Under the pieces are notes generated by a model that saw nothing but the letters and a program-made list of their open reading frames with translations, had not been told where the DNA came from and made no database searches. DNA of 12,256 nt from an uncultured Chloroflexaceae bacterium (GTDB taxonomy: Bacteria; Chloroflexota; Chloroflexia; Chloroflexales; Chloroflexaceae): contig CAKZQX010001083.1 of NCBI GenBank assembly GCA_937141995.1, positions 1 through 12,256 on the forward strand, in the 5' to 3' direction. Positions 1-7,569 of this stretch are shown here, in pieces (position 1 is the stretch's first letter; each line of letters begins with the position of its first letter). A program made the position numbers and the translations under genes.

Positions 1-427
1 CGCCGGCAGCATTGCCCGCGCTGGGAATCGCCAGTTCGCGCGCACCCAACTCGTAGGCCCGGCTGACCGCCAGGCAGAGCCCACGCGCCTTGAAGCTGCC
101 GGTCGGGTTGAGCGACTCGTCTTTGATGTAGGTCTGGGGACAGCCAATCTGCGCTCCCAGGCGTGGCGCGGGCAGCAACGGCGTCCAGCCCTCGCCCAGC
201 GCGATGCGGGCCGCTTCGTCCTGCACCGGCAACACCTCGGCATAGCGCCAGAGGTTATCCGGGCGCTGCCGGAGAGATTCTTTTGTCAGGGTAGCGGCGG
301 CTTTGCGCAGGTCGTAGCGCGCCAGCAGCGGCTTCCCGGCAGCCGGGCTGAGATTGAGCAACTGGTCGGGCGCGTAGGTTGCGCCGGTTGCGCTGCATTC
401 CAGATGAGTCAGAGTTGAGCGGGTCAT
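1..427 (-). CDS. thrC: Threonine synthase, N-terminal 142 residues (partial)
   Basis: PLP-dependent threonine synthase, which converts O-phosphohomoserine to threonine. The gene runs off the left window edge, so only the N-terminal part is visible. The ATG is the complement of 425-427, preceded by AGGA (complement of 434-437) with a 6-base spacer. The translation begins MTRSTLTHLEC and later shows the PLP-lysine motif NPTGSFKARG, with the Schiff-base Lys in SFK, followed by IPSAGNAAG, the start of the phosphate-binding loop region. The N-terminus resembles the zinc-ribbon extension of many threonine synthases (LECxxCG...CxxC). Here only the first Cys is kept; the others are replaced (ECSATGATY, LSPAAGKP), so metal binding is unlikely. 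This is assigned from family knowledge. Another PLP fold-type II enzyme such as threonine dehydratase is less likely because of the N-terminal extension. Confidence 0.88.
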   Translation of the reverse strand, partial: MTRSTLTHLECSATGATYAPDQLLNLSPAAGKPLLARYDLRKAAATLTKESLRQRPDNLWRYAEVLPVQDEAARIALGEGWTPLLPAPRLGAQIGCPQTYIKDESLNPTGSFKARGLCLAVSRAYELGARELAIPSAGNAAG

Positions 428-446
428 AGGATTTCCTTTCAGTGTC

Positions 447-564
447 ACATGACACGCGTTACGCATTCATTGCCTCGGCAGAGCATGTCGCCTGCGGCAG
501 CATGGTAAACTGATACCAGCAATTTTCTCATTCCTTCCCAAACATGCGCTATAATCTTCATATG
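447..564. mobile_element. Palindromic MITE-like element 1 (degenerate)
   Basis: First of three chained repeats. It opens with CACATGACACGCGTTACGC, which matches the start of element 2 at 559 in 18 of 19 bases, and closes with the CATATG at 559-564 that also opens element 2. Inside lies GGCAGCATGGTA (498-509), which recurs in element 2 at 629-640. The centre holds only a weak TGGTA/TACCA hairpin. It is shorter (118 bp) and more diverged than the others. No open reading frame is convincing. The left boundary is set by similarity only. Confidence 0.42.
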
Positions 565-766
565 ACACGCGTTACGCGGTGGGCGTTCAAACCGAGCGTT
601 TGCCCCGATGAAAACCCGATGCGCCGGCGGCAGCATGGTACGCTTTTTATCTTTATTCACAAAAAATCCACAAGGTGAATTTTTTGTGAAAGAGATCAGG
701 AATCTTCCACCCTGCTGGAGGTCCAACGCTCTTCCGGGTCAGTGACCGCATAAGTTTTGTCATATG
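559..766. mobile_element. Palindromic MITE-like element 2
   Basis: A repeat of about 208 bp bounded by CATATG at both ends (559-564 and 761-766). The left end CATATGACACGCGTTACGCG and the reverse complement of the right end (CATATGACAAAACTTATGCG) are related terminal inverted repeats. The left half aligns with the reverse complement of the right half of element 3 (CGCGGTGG.CG.TCAAAC.GAGCGTTT..CCC, then GGCAGC.TGGT.C). A hairpin lies near the centre at 656-690. No transposase is encoded, so if mobile it would need an enzyme supplied in trans. Confidence 0.58.
656..690. repeat. Central hairpin of element 2
   Basis: Arms 656-671 and 675-690 pair in 15 of 16 positions around the 3-base loop AAG. 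The arms are A/T-rich (TTCACAAAAAAT). The sequence differs from the element 3 hairpin, but the place, arm-loop design and 3-base loop are the same. This suggests the hairpin structure, not its sequence, is what is kept. Confidence 0.75.
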
Positions 767-990
767 ACAGGACGTACGCGGTCGGTTCCAAATCAGGTGT
801 TCATCTGGATGCACGTTCCGATTCGCCTCCGGCAGGGCGGAAAATATCGTTTCTTTTTCAGGAACATTTGGCTCTCCGAGCCAAATGTTCCTGAAAAAGA
901 AAAAAAAGCACCACGCTGCCGCATGCGAAGCGGGCTTGCAACGGGTGAAACGCTCAGTTTGATCGTCCACCGCGTACGTCCTGTCATATG
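761..990. mobile_element. Palindromic MITE-like element 3 with perfect 22-bp terminal inverted repeats
   Basis: Positions 761-782 (CATATGACAGGACGTACGCG...) and 969-990 are perfect reverse complements over 22 bases. The exact centre (875.5) coincides with a perfect 25-bp hairpin at 850-902. The arms between ends and hairpin also pair imperfectly, for example TTCGCctCCGGCAGggCGG (left) against TTCGCatGCGGCAGcgTGG (reverse complement of the right). The whole 230 bp is therefore one long imperfect palindrome. It carries no gene of its own. Its right end lies directly upstream of lspA and supplies an ATG (988) in frame with it. Confidence 0.75.
850..902. repeat. Perfect 25-bp inverted repeat, 3-base loop
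   Basis: Left arm 850-874 (TTTCTTTTTCAGGAACATTT...) and right arm 878-902 are exact reverse complements around the loop TCC (875-877). A run of A follows on the plus strand, so on the minus strand the hairpin is preceded by T and followed by the ACGATATTTT stretch. It could act as a terminator-like structure, but it sits exactly at the centre of element 3 and is best explained as part of that element. Confidence 0.9.
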
Positions 991-1026
991 AGAAGCGTAA
1001 ATCACAAACATTTGGGAGAGTATACG

Positions 1027-1530
1027 GTGTTCCATCAACTACGCCGCCTCTGGTTGGTACCGCTGCTGTTGAGTATGGTGATCCTGGTGCTGGATCAGGC
1101 CGGCAAATATTGGATTATCCAGACGCTCGGGCCGCAGCCACTGACGGCGGCCATTCCGCTGATCGGTGACTGGTTCCGCTTTATCTACTCGCATAACACG
1201 GGCGTGGCGTTTAGCCTGTTTCAGAATATACCGCAATTTCTGACAATTGTCGCGCTGGGCATTACGGCCGGTGTGATCTATGCCTATGCGCGGCATATGC
1301 CCAATCGCAGCCCGCTGATCCAGGTCAGCGTGGGATTGATCGTCGGTGGGGCGCTGGGCAATGTGATCGACCGGCTGCGCCTGGGGTATGTGGTCGATTT
1401 TATCCAGGTGGGCTGGTGGCCGGTGTTCAATATTGCCGATAGTGCCATCTGCGTGGGCGCGGCGCTGCTGCTGCTGGGCATGTCGCGGGTCGAGGCCGCC
1501 CAACGCCGCCGAGAACAGGTTACGGTTTAG
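1027..1530 (+). CDS. lspA: Lipoprotein signal peptidase (signal peptidase II), first copy
   Basis: Aspartic protease of the cytoplasmic membrane that removes the signal peptide from prolipoproteins after diacylglyceryl transfer to the lipobox Cys. The product is 167 residues, the usual family length. The motifs are in order: VLDQAGKYW (Asp23), HNTGVAFSL (Asn57), GGALGNVIDRL (Asn112, Asp115), VVDFI (Asp124) and FNIADSAICVG (Asp138). These include the conserved catalytic aspartates. There are four hydrophobic segments, near 10-25, 68-88, 97-113 and 133-153. I chose GTG 1027 because GGGAGAG (1014-1020) lies 6 bases upstream. The in-frame ATG at 988 sits inside the terminal repeat of element 3, has no clear ribosome binding site and adds 13 polar residues. 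A second lspA follows 24 bases later, so the two are likely co-transcribed. Confidence 0.93.
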   Translation: MFHQLRRLWLVPLLLSMVILVLDQAGKYWIIQTLGPQPLTAAIPLIGDWFRFIYSHNTGVAFSLFQNIPQFLTIVALGITAGVIYAYARHMPNRSPLIQVSVGLIVGGALGNVIDRLRLGYVVDFIQVGWWPVFNIADSAICVGAALLLLGMSRVEAAQRRREQVTV

Positions 1531-1554
1531 TGATGCCGGGGAGGATCGTGTAGC

Positions 1555-2124
1555 ATGCCTTCATTGCCCATGCTTAAACAGCGCTGGCTGGTACCAGGAC
1601 TGGTGGTTGCACTGCTGCTCGTGCTTGACCAACTGAGTAAGCGCTGGGTGGTGCAGGAACTTGGGCCAACGCCGGGGAACCGTCAGATCTTTCTGGTGGG
1701 GGACTGGTTCAGCCTGATCTATGTGCAAAACACTGGGATTGCGTTTGGCTTCTTCAAAGGCATGTCCACCGTTTTTACAGTGGTGGCGCTGCTGGTAGCG
1801 GCAGGCATTATCTATGCCTATCTCTTCTATCTGCCGAATCGCAACCGCTGGGTACAGGTCAGTACCGGCCTGATCCTGGGCGGGGCGCTGGGCAATGTGA
1901 TCGACCGGCTACTGTTGCAGCATGTGGTGGACTTTATCCAGGTGGGCTGGTGGCCGACTTTTAATCTGGCCGACAGCGGCATTAGTGTCGGGGTGGTGTT
2001 GCTGGCATTTTATCTGCTGCTGGCACCGGATCTGGATGCGGCTCCGGCTCCGCCGCGCGACGATGCGCTGTTGAACGAACTACTCAGCCGCGAGGTAGGA
2101 TCACGCGAGTCGGGGCCGCAGTGA
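1555..2124 (+). CDS. lspA: Lipoprotein signal peptidase (signal peptidase II), second tandem copy
   Basis: Paralogue of the preceding gene, 189 residues, with the complete motif set: VLDQLSKRW (Asp25), QNTGIAFGFF (Asn59), GGALGNVIDRL (Asn114, Asp117), VVDFI (Asp126) and FNLADSGISVG (Asp140). It has four predicted membrane segments and a hydrophilic C-terminal tail from about residue 160 (DLDAAPAPPRDDALLNELLS), longer than in the first copy. GGGGAGG lies upstream of ATG 1555 with a somewhat long spacer; ATG 1570 is the alternative start. Nucleotide identity to the first copy is near-perfect around the catalytic motifs (1347-1375 against 1887-1915 approximately, and the stretch coding FIQVGWWP) but low elsewhere. 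This fits an old tandem duplication with conserved or gene-converted core segments. Both copies look catalytically competent. Confidence 0.93.
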   Translation: MPSLPMLKQRWLVPGLVVALLLVLDQLSKRWVVQELGPTPGNRQIFLVGDWFSLIYVQNTGIAFGFFKGMSTVFTVVALLVAAGIIYAYLFYLPNRNRWVQVSTGLILGGALGNVIDRLLLQHVVDFIQVGWWPTFNLADSGISVGVVLLAFYLLLAPDLDAAPAPPRDDALLNELLSREVGSRESGPQ

Positions 2125-2235
2125 TACATACGGCAACCGGTGGGTTGAGACATCCGGATGCCGATACACGACGTAAAATATAAAGGGCTATTGTCCCCAT
2201 CATCATATTACCATACACATTCGGGGGAAATTATC

Positions 2236-3189
2236 GTGAAGGATGCAGAATACAGTGTGGGGGAGGAGGTTGTGCGGTTGCAGGTCGCGCCCGATCAGGC
2301 GGGCGAACGCCTTGACCGCTATGTAACCCGAACAATTGATACAATATCGCGCTCCTATGCCCGCCAACTGATCGAAGATGGGCATATTCAGCTTAATAAA
2401 CGGTTTACCAAACCCAGCCAACCTGTGCGTAGCGGCGATGTAATCCTCGTGCGCCGTCCTGTAGCGCAACCGACCAACATCGAACCGGAGGTTATTCCAC
2501 TCAATATTGTGTACGAGGACGCCGATATTGTCGTCGTGAATAAAGCCGCCGGCATGGTAGTGCATCCCGCACCCGGGCATACACGGGGAACGCTGGTCAA
2601 CGCGCTACTGGCACGCTACCCGGATATGCAGGTCAGCGGTAATCTGCGGCCCGGCATTGTCCATCGGCTGGATCAGGATACCTCCGGGCTGCTGGTGGTG
2701 GCGCGCAATGATCAGGCGATGCGCATCATTACCGAGCAGCAAAAGGCACGCACCATGCACAAAGCCTACCTGGCGGTTATCGACGGGCGCATGAAAGACC
2801 TGGCCGGGGTGATTGACGCGCCGATCGGGCGGCATCCGGTTGATCGCAAACGGCAGACCATCAGCGCCACGGGACGACCTGCGCGGACGCATTACCAGGT
2901 GTTGGAGGAGTTAGGTGACTACACGTTGATCGAGGCCCGGTTGGAAACCGGGCGCACCCATCAGATCCGCGTCCATTTTGCCTCGCGGAGTCGTCCGGTA
3001 CTGGGCGATCAAATGTATGGGCCGCGGAAACCGCGCGCCACCTTTGGCCTGAAACGCCAGTTCTTGCATGCCTACAAGCTGGGATTTACCCTCCCCTCCA
3101 GCGGAACCTGGCGCGAATTCACCTCGCCGCTGCCGGAAGATCTGCAAACTGTGCTGGCAAAACTACGCGCCGTTGCTCACACGCGCTGA
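2236..3189 (+). CDS. rluD: 23S rRNA pseudouridine synthase, RluA/RluD family
   Basis: Isomerises uridine to pseudouridine in structured RNA; RluD itself acts on helix 69 of 23S rRNA. From GTG 2236 the product is 317 residues, close to RluD. It has an N-terminal S4 RNA-binding domain (about 21-80, GERLDRYVTR...SRSYARQLIEDGHI) and then the synthase domain with the family signature HRLDQDTSGLLVVAR at 143-157, whose catalytic Asp is Asp146. Later motifs are ETGRTHQIRVHFAS and LGDQMYG. I prefer GTG 2236 because GGGGGAAA (2223-2230) precedes it. An in-frame ATG at 2158 would add 26 residues without homology or a ribosome binding site. Same strand as the lspA pair, 111 bases downstream. The exact target (RluD against RluA or RluC) is inferred from the S4 domain and overall similarity. 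Confidence 0.9.
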   Translation: MKDAEYSVGEEVVRLQVAPDQAGERLDRYVTRTIDTISRSYARQLIEDGHIQLNKRFTKPSQPVRSGDVILVRRPVAQPTNIEPEVIPLNIVYEDADIVVVNKAAGMVVHPAPGHTRGTLVNALLARYPDMQVSGNLRPGIVHRLDQDTSGLLVVARNDQAMRIITEQQKARTMHKAYLAVIDGRMKDLAGVIDAPIGRHPVDRKRQTISATGRPARTHYQVLEELGDYTLIEARLETGRTHQIRVHFASRSRPVLGDQMYGPRKPRATFGLKRQFLHAYKLGFTLPSSGTWREFTSPLPEDLQTVLAKLRAVAHTR

Positions 3190-3195
3190 GGTTTA

Positions 3196-3204
3196 TGCTA
3201 CAAT
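3196..3204 (+). promoter_or_regulatory. Extended -10 promoter for mdh
   Basis: TGCTACAAT is an extended -10 element (TGn plus TACAAT at 3199-3204), immediately after the rluD stop and 46 bases before the mdh start. The -35 region is poor (TTGCTC at 3173-3178, spacing 20), which is usual for extended -10 promoters. Inferred from sequence only. Confidence 0.5.
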
Positions 3205-3240
3205 GGGCTTCTGTGTACTGGTCTAGCTACAAGGAGGTAG

Positions 3241-4179
<939 letters not shown>

Positions 4180-4205
4180 CCCTACCCGTCGCGTCGGTTT
4201 ATTCC

Positions 4206-4240
4206 CCGCACGGTGCATACTCATCACATGCACCGTGCGG
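4206..4240. terminator. Perfect 13-bp hairpin downstream of mdh
   Basis: CCGCACGGTGCAT (4206-4218) and ATGCACCGTGCGG (4228-4240) are exact reverse complements around a 9-base loop. It begins 26 bases after the mdh stop. No T tract follows on the plus strand, so it is either a non-canonical terminator or an mRNA 3'-end stabiliser. Confidence 0.5.
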
Positions 4241-4390
4241 ATAGGTGTGTACAAAACATGCCACCCCACCGCATGCCCGAACATTCCCACTTTATTCTGA
4301 GACAACATGCATGGAATGCGGTAGCAGAGTTCAACTACAAACAGGATGGGGAAACTATTAACATTAGGAGAAGAGCGAAACGAATTGTTG

Positions 4391-4396
4391 TATAAT
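4391..4396 (+). promoter_or_regulatory. TATAAT -10 box upstream of the sensor kinase gene
   Basis: A perfect -10 hexamer in an A/T-rich setting about 310 bases before the kinase start. No good -35 hexamer sits 16-18 bases upstream. It lies near the presumed outer edge of the degraded repeat at 4430-4569, so the transcript leader would run through that repeat. Weak evidence. Confidence 0.3.
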
Positions 4397-4429
4397 AGCT
4401 CAAGATATAGGTAGTCGTCAGATAATCGA

Positions 4430-4569
4430 ATGAGGTTCGTTTCCAACAGAGTGGAAGAGATTACTATTTTTTTGAAAAACCGAACTACCGGAGCAGGCTG
4501 CCGCAACCAGACGGTGTGGCACATATATTCATCACCCAATTTGTGTGCCTGCCGCGTACGGCCTGTCAC
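4430..4569 (-). mobile_element. Degraded copy of the 447-990 repeat family
   Basis: On the minus strand, 4569-4551 reads GTGACAGGCCGTACGCGGC, clearly related to the element 3 end (ATGACAGGACGTACGCGGT). Further in, GCGGCAGCCTGCT matches the conserved GCGGCAGCGTGGT block, then comes an A/T-rich centre (GTTTTTCAAAAAAATAG), then AATCTCTTCCACTCTGTTGGA, which matches the AATCTTCCACCCTGCTGGA of element 2 (701-719). The far end is too diverged to place. This shows the family is dispersed and not confined to the thrC-lspA gap. Confidence 0.42.
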
Positions 4570-4707
4570 TCTTCTATTGCTGCTCTACCACGATAACTTC
4601 AACTTCTGTACCTTCGTATACGTACCACCTATCAACACCACCGCACGCCGGGGTCTTCCGCGCGCCATGAAGCACACCTGGCACACAACGAGATAGAGAG
4701 GGGCATT

Positions 4708-6495
4708 GTGGAAGCCACAACCACCAGCACATCAACTTTTACCAACCAAGATCGCTGGCAAATGCTCGGAGGCGAGCGGTTTTATGCTATTGCGCGCTGG
4801 CTGATGCTGCTGCTGCTGTTTGCCGTCAGCCCGCTGCTGACCCCTATTCCGGTCTGGCCGATCACATCGGGTGATCTGACGGTCATGCTATTGTGGGCCT
4901 ATGCCGGATTTGCCGTCCTGACTACAATATCGCTGTTTATTCCTCCGTTGAGCCCGCTACTCAAACTGGCCTATCTGATCGATATTGCGTTTATTTCGTT
5001 TCTGGCGCTGTTTAGTGGGGAGACAATGATGCTCTTCTTCCCGCTCTATCTGCTGCCGCTGATCAGTGCCGCCATTCGCCAGCAACCCGCAGTCAGCCTG
5101 CTGTCCGGCATTGTGGCCTCGTTTTTCTACATTATGGCTATCGTCGGCGGGAGTATGGATGCGGAGCAGACCACCCTGGCGCTGGCTCCGCTGGATTATG
5201 TCTCGCTGGGATTGCAGGTGCTCACGTTGAGCTTTATTCCCTGGCTCACCAGTGGCCTGGCCGAACGCTGGACCGCCAGCAACCGGCGCAGTGTTGCCGC
5301 CGCGCAGCAACAGACGGATGAGGCGTTACGCGCGGCCCAATCTTTCCGTGATCAGATGCGCTCGCTCTACGAGGTCGCCTATGCGCTCTCAACCACGATG
5401 AACTACCAGCATGTGCTGGAGTCAACGCTGGAGGAGAGCCAGAAACTGGTGCCCTACACCGCCGGCCTGGTACTGCTCTCCACCGGCGTGGCCGATGAAC
5501 TTTATGTTGCTGCCGGTCATGGTATCCAGACCAGTGACATGGGGCGCCGCATTCAGGTAATGAAGGGCAATATTGCCAATGCGCTGCGCTCACCCGATCC
5601 CCGGCTGGCGAATGATATCAGCCATGAGCCGGATCTACGGCATATCGAGACGCTGCAAACCTGCAAGGGCGCCTGTATTATTCCACTCCGCGCCCAGTTA
5701 CGCACCTACGGCATTATGCTGATCGCCAGCGAGCGGAATAATGCGTTCAGCGCGGAACAACTCGATATGGTGAACGCGCTGGCGCAGTATGCGATTATCG
5801 CGCTGCATAACGCGCAACTGCTGATTGATCTGAAGGAAGAGCGCAACAAGCTGATTTCCAAAGAAGAAGAAGTCCGCCGCCAACTGGCGCGTGACCTGCA
5901 CGATGGCCCGGCACAGGCACTGGCAGCCATCACGATGAATATCGAGTTTATCAAGCGGCTGCTTGAACGTGACCCGCAACGTGTGATCGAAGAGCTGGAT
6001 AAGTTGAGTACCCTGTCCAAACGCACAACCTACGAGGTGCGCACCATGCTCTTTGAACTGCGCCCACTGGTGCTGGAAACCCAGGGGCTGCGGGTGACGC
6101 TGGAGCAGTACCTGGAGCGCTTCCAGAACAGCGAGAACAACAACGGCACCGAGATTATCCTCGAGACGGAAGATGTCGATGATGTCTCGTTAGATACCAA
6201 GACCGAGGGAACACTCTTTAATATTATTCAGGAAGCGATCAACAATGCGCTCAAGCATGCGCAGGCCGAGCATATCTGGGTGCGGCTCCAGAGCGACGGT
6301 ATCAACCTCACGACGATTGTGCAGGACGATGGGAAAGGCTTTGACAAGGCGAAGGTGCTGCGTTCGTACGAGAAACGTGGCTCGTTCGGTCTGCTCAATA
6401 TTGATGAGCGGGCCCGACTGGTCGGTGGCAACGCCGATATGGAATCGGCTCCCGGCGAAGGGACACGGGTGAGCATTGTTGTGCCGCTCGAATAG
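4708..6495 (+). CDS. Membrane sensor histidine kinase, NarX/DegS-type (HisKA_3), with GAF domain
   Basis: Two-component sensor kinase of 595 residues. The N-terminus has six hydrophobic segments (about 31-49, 57-79, 84-103, 107-123, 128-148, 162-183), a membrane sensor with short loops. A charged helical linker (185-225) and a GAF-like domain follow (about 229-377). The dimerisation/phosphoacceptor block is RRQLARDLHDGPAQALAAI, with His398 the phosphorylated residue and the HDGPAQ form typical of HisKA_3. The ATPase domain shows the N box EAINNALKHA (Asn512/513), DDGKGFD, and GSFGLLNIDERARLVGG plus GEGTRVSI. The start is GTG 4708 with GAGAGGGG just upstream. Such kinases normally pair with a NarL/LuxR-type response regulator, but none is in this window. 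rsmA follows after 6 bases. The ligand is unknown. Confidence 0.9.
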   Translation: MEATTTSTSTFTNQDRWQMLGGERFYAIARWLMLLLLFAVSPLLTPIPVWPITSGDLTVMLLWAYAGFAVLTTISLFIPPLSPLLKLAYLIDIAFISFLALFSGETMMLFFPLYLLPLISAAIRQQPAVSLLSGIVASFFYIMAIVGGSMDAEQTTLALAPLDYVSLGLQVLTLSFIPWLTSGLAERWTASNRRSVAAAQQQTDEALRAAQSFRDQMRSLYEVAYALSTTMNYQHVLESTLEESQKLVPYTAGLVLLSTGVADELYVAAGHGIQTSDMGRRIQVMKGNIANALRSPDPRLANDISHEPDLRHIETLQTCKGACIIPLRAQLRTYGIMLIASERNNAFSAEQLDMVNALAQYAIIALHNAQLLIDLKEERNKLISKEEEVRRQLARDLHDGPAQALAAITMNIEFIKRLLERDPQRVIEELDKLSTLSKRTTYEVRTMLFELRPLVLETQGLRVTLEQYLERFQNSENNNGTEIILETEDVDDVSLDTKTEGTLFNIIQEAINNALKHAQAEHIWVRLQSDGINLTTIVQDDGKGFDKAKVLRSYEKRGSFGLLNIDERARLVGGNADMESAPGEGTRVSIVVPLE

Positions 6496-6501
6496 TGCGC
6501 T

Positions 6502-7374
6502 ATGAATCCTTACGTTTCGCCCCAGCGGGTCCGGGCTGCCTTGCGCTCGCTGGGATTGCGCCCCACCCGCGGTATGGGGCAGAATTTCCTTATTGATCAT
6601 GAGGTTCTGCAAACGATTGTCGCTACCGCCGAACTGACCGCTACCGACCGGGTGATTGAGGTTGGTCCCGGCCTGGGGGTGCTGACCTGGGAACTCCTAC
6701 AGCAGGCCGGGCAGGTTCTGGCGGTTGAACTGGACAAACGGCTGGCGGCGCGACTGCGCGAGGAATTCGCAGCCGCACCGCAGCTCCAGGTGATCCAGGG
6801 CGATATCCTCAAGCTGCCACCCGAGGCGATTTTGCAGCAGGCGGGCCTCAGCACGGATGCGCCCTACCAGGTGGTAGCAAACCTGCCCTACGCGATTACC
6901 TCACCCGTACTACGCCACTTCCTGGAAGCGACCCACAAGCCGGACCTGCTGGTGGTCCTGATTCAGTGGGAGGTCGCCCGGCGCATCACGGCTACTGCCG
7001 GCAACCTCAGCGTGCTGGCCCACTCCGTTCAGATCTATGCGCAACCGGAGATTGTTGCGCGCGTTCCAGCCGGCAGCTTCTTCCCCCAACCCGCCGTGGA
7101 CTCGGCTATCCTGCGGCTGTGGGTCTACCCTGCTCCCGCCGTTGCGGTTGACTCTATCGACGCGCTGTTCCGTGTGATCAAGGCGGGATTTCTCCAACCA
7201 CGCAAAAAGCTCTCGAATGCGCTCCCCGGCGGCCTGGCCGCGATGGGGCAGCATATTCCCCGCGAGACGGCTGTCGCCGCGCTGGAGGCCGCGGGTGTCG
7301 CCCCGGAACGCCGCGCCGAAACGGTGACACTGAAGGAGTGGTCCCGCGTGTACACAGCGCTACGTGATATGTAA
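6502..7374 (+). CDS. rsmA: 16S rRNA (adenine1518-N6/adenine1519-N6)-dimethyltransferase
   Basis: RsmA (KsgA) uses SAM to dimethylate two adjacent adenosines in helix 45 at the 3' end of 16S rRNA during small-subunit maturation. The product is 290 residues, a normal length. Motifs are GMGQNFLID (24-32) at the N-terminus, the SAM loop IEVGPGLGVLT (52-62), the catalytic NLPY (127-130) and SFFPQPAVDSAIL, followed by the C-terminal helical domain with QPRKKLSNAL. The ATG is 6 bases after the kinase stop, with no clear Shine-Dalgarno sequence, so translation is probably coupled to the upstream gene. Pairing with a histidine kinase is not a functional link I know of; it may be only a shared transcript. 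A GAACA-type inverted repeat follows the stop codon directly. Confidence 0.96.
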   Translation: MNPYVSPQRVRAALRSLGLRPTRGMGQNFLIDHEVLQTIVATAELTATDRVIEVGPGLGVLTWELLQQAGQVLAVELDKRLAARLREEFAAAPQLQVIQGDILKLPPEAILQQAGLSTDAPYQVVANLPYAITSPVLRHFLEATHKPDLLVVLIQWEVARRITATAGNLSVLAHSVQIYAQPEIVARVPAGSFFPQPAVDSAILRLWVYPAPAVAVDSIDALFRVIKAGFLQPRKKLSNALPGGLAAMGQHIPRETAVAALEAAGVAPERRAETVTLKEWSRVYTALRDM

Positions 7375-7430
7375 AGAACAGAGAACAAAAGTCAAAGAAC
7401 AAAAGAAATCAGGCATCAGTTCTCTGTTCT
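7375..7430. repeat. Inverted repeat after rsmA, AGAACAGAGAAC / GTTCTCTGTTCT
   Basis: Arms 7375-7386 and 7419-7430 are perfect 12-bp reverse complements with a 32-base loop made of further AAAGAACAAAAG units. The left arm begins at the rsmA stop codon. It may serve as the 3'-end structure of the rsmA transcript. It uses the same words, in opposite orientation, as the adjoining GGTTCTTTGTTCT array. Confidence 0.7.
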
Positions 7431-7564
7431 CCCACGGTTCTTGGTTCTTTGTTCTTCCTCGGTTCTTGGTTCTCCCACGGTTCTTGGTTCTTTGTTCTTC
7501 CTCGGTTCTCGGTTCTCCCACGGTTCTTGGTTCTTTGTTCTTCCTCGGTTCTCGGTTCTCAGTT
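7431..7564. repeat. Tandem repeat array, 43-nt period (GGTTCTTGGTTCTTTGTTCT...)
   Basis: Three units begin at 7436, 7479 and 7522, exactly 43 bases apart. Each is built of GGTTCTTGGTTCTTTGTTCT, then TCCTC, then GGTTCTyGGTTCTCCCAC. The units themselves consist of 6-7 base words (GGTTCTT, TTTGTTC). Open reading frames across it give only repetitive FVLGSW-type translations and are not genes. The array resumes after the insertion at 7570-7740. Confidence 0.85.
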
Positions 7565-7569
7565 CTCAG

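Noticed and set aside
850..902. Dedicated terminator for an unseen gene
   Set aside because: No gene ends nearby on either strand, and the hairpin is centred exactly on the 761-990 palindromic element.
988..1026. ATG 988 as the lspA start
   Set aside because: It lies in the element 3 terminal repeat without a ribosome binding site; GTG 1027 has GGGAGAG at good spacing and gives the usual LspA N-terminus.
445..1038. Small open frames in both directions within 445-1038
   Set aside because: They arise from the palindromic elements; mirrored peptides (FFRNIWL..EPNVPEKE) appear on both strands, as expected of an inverted repeat and not of a gene.
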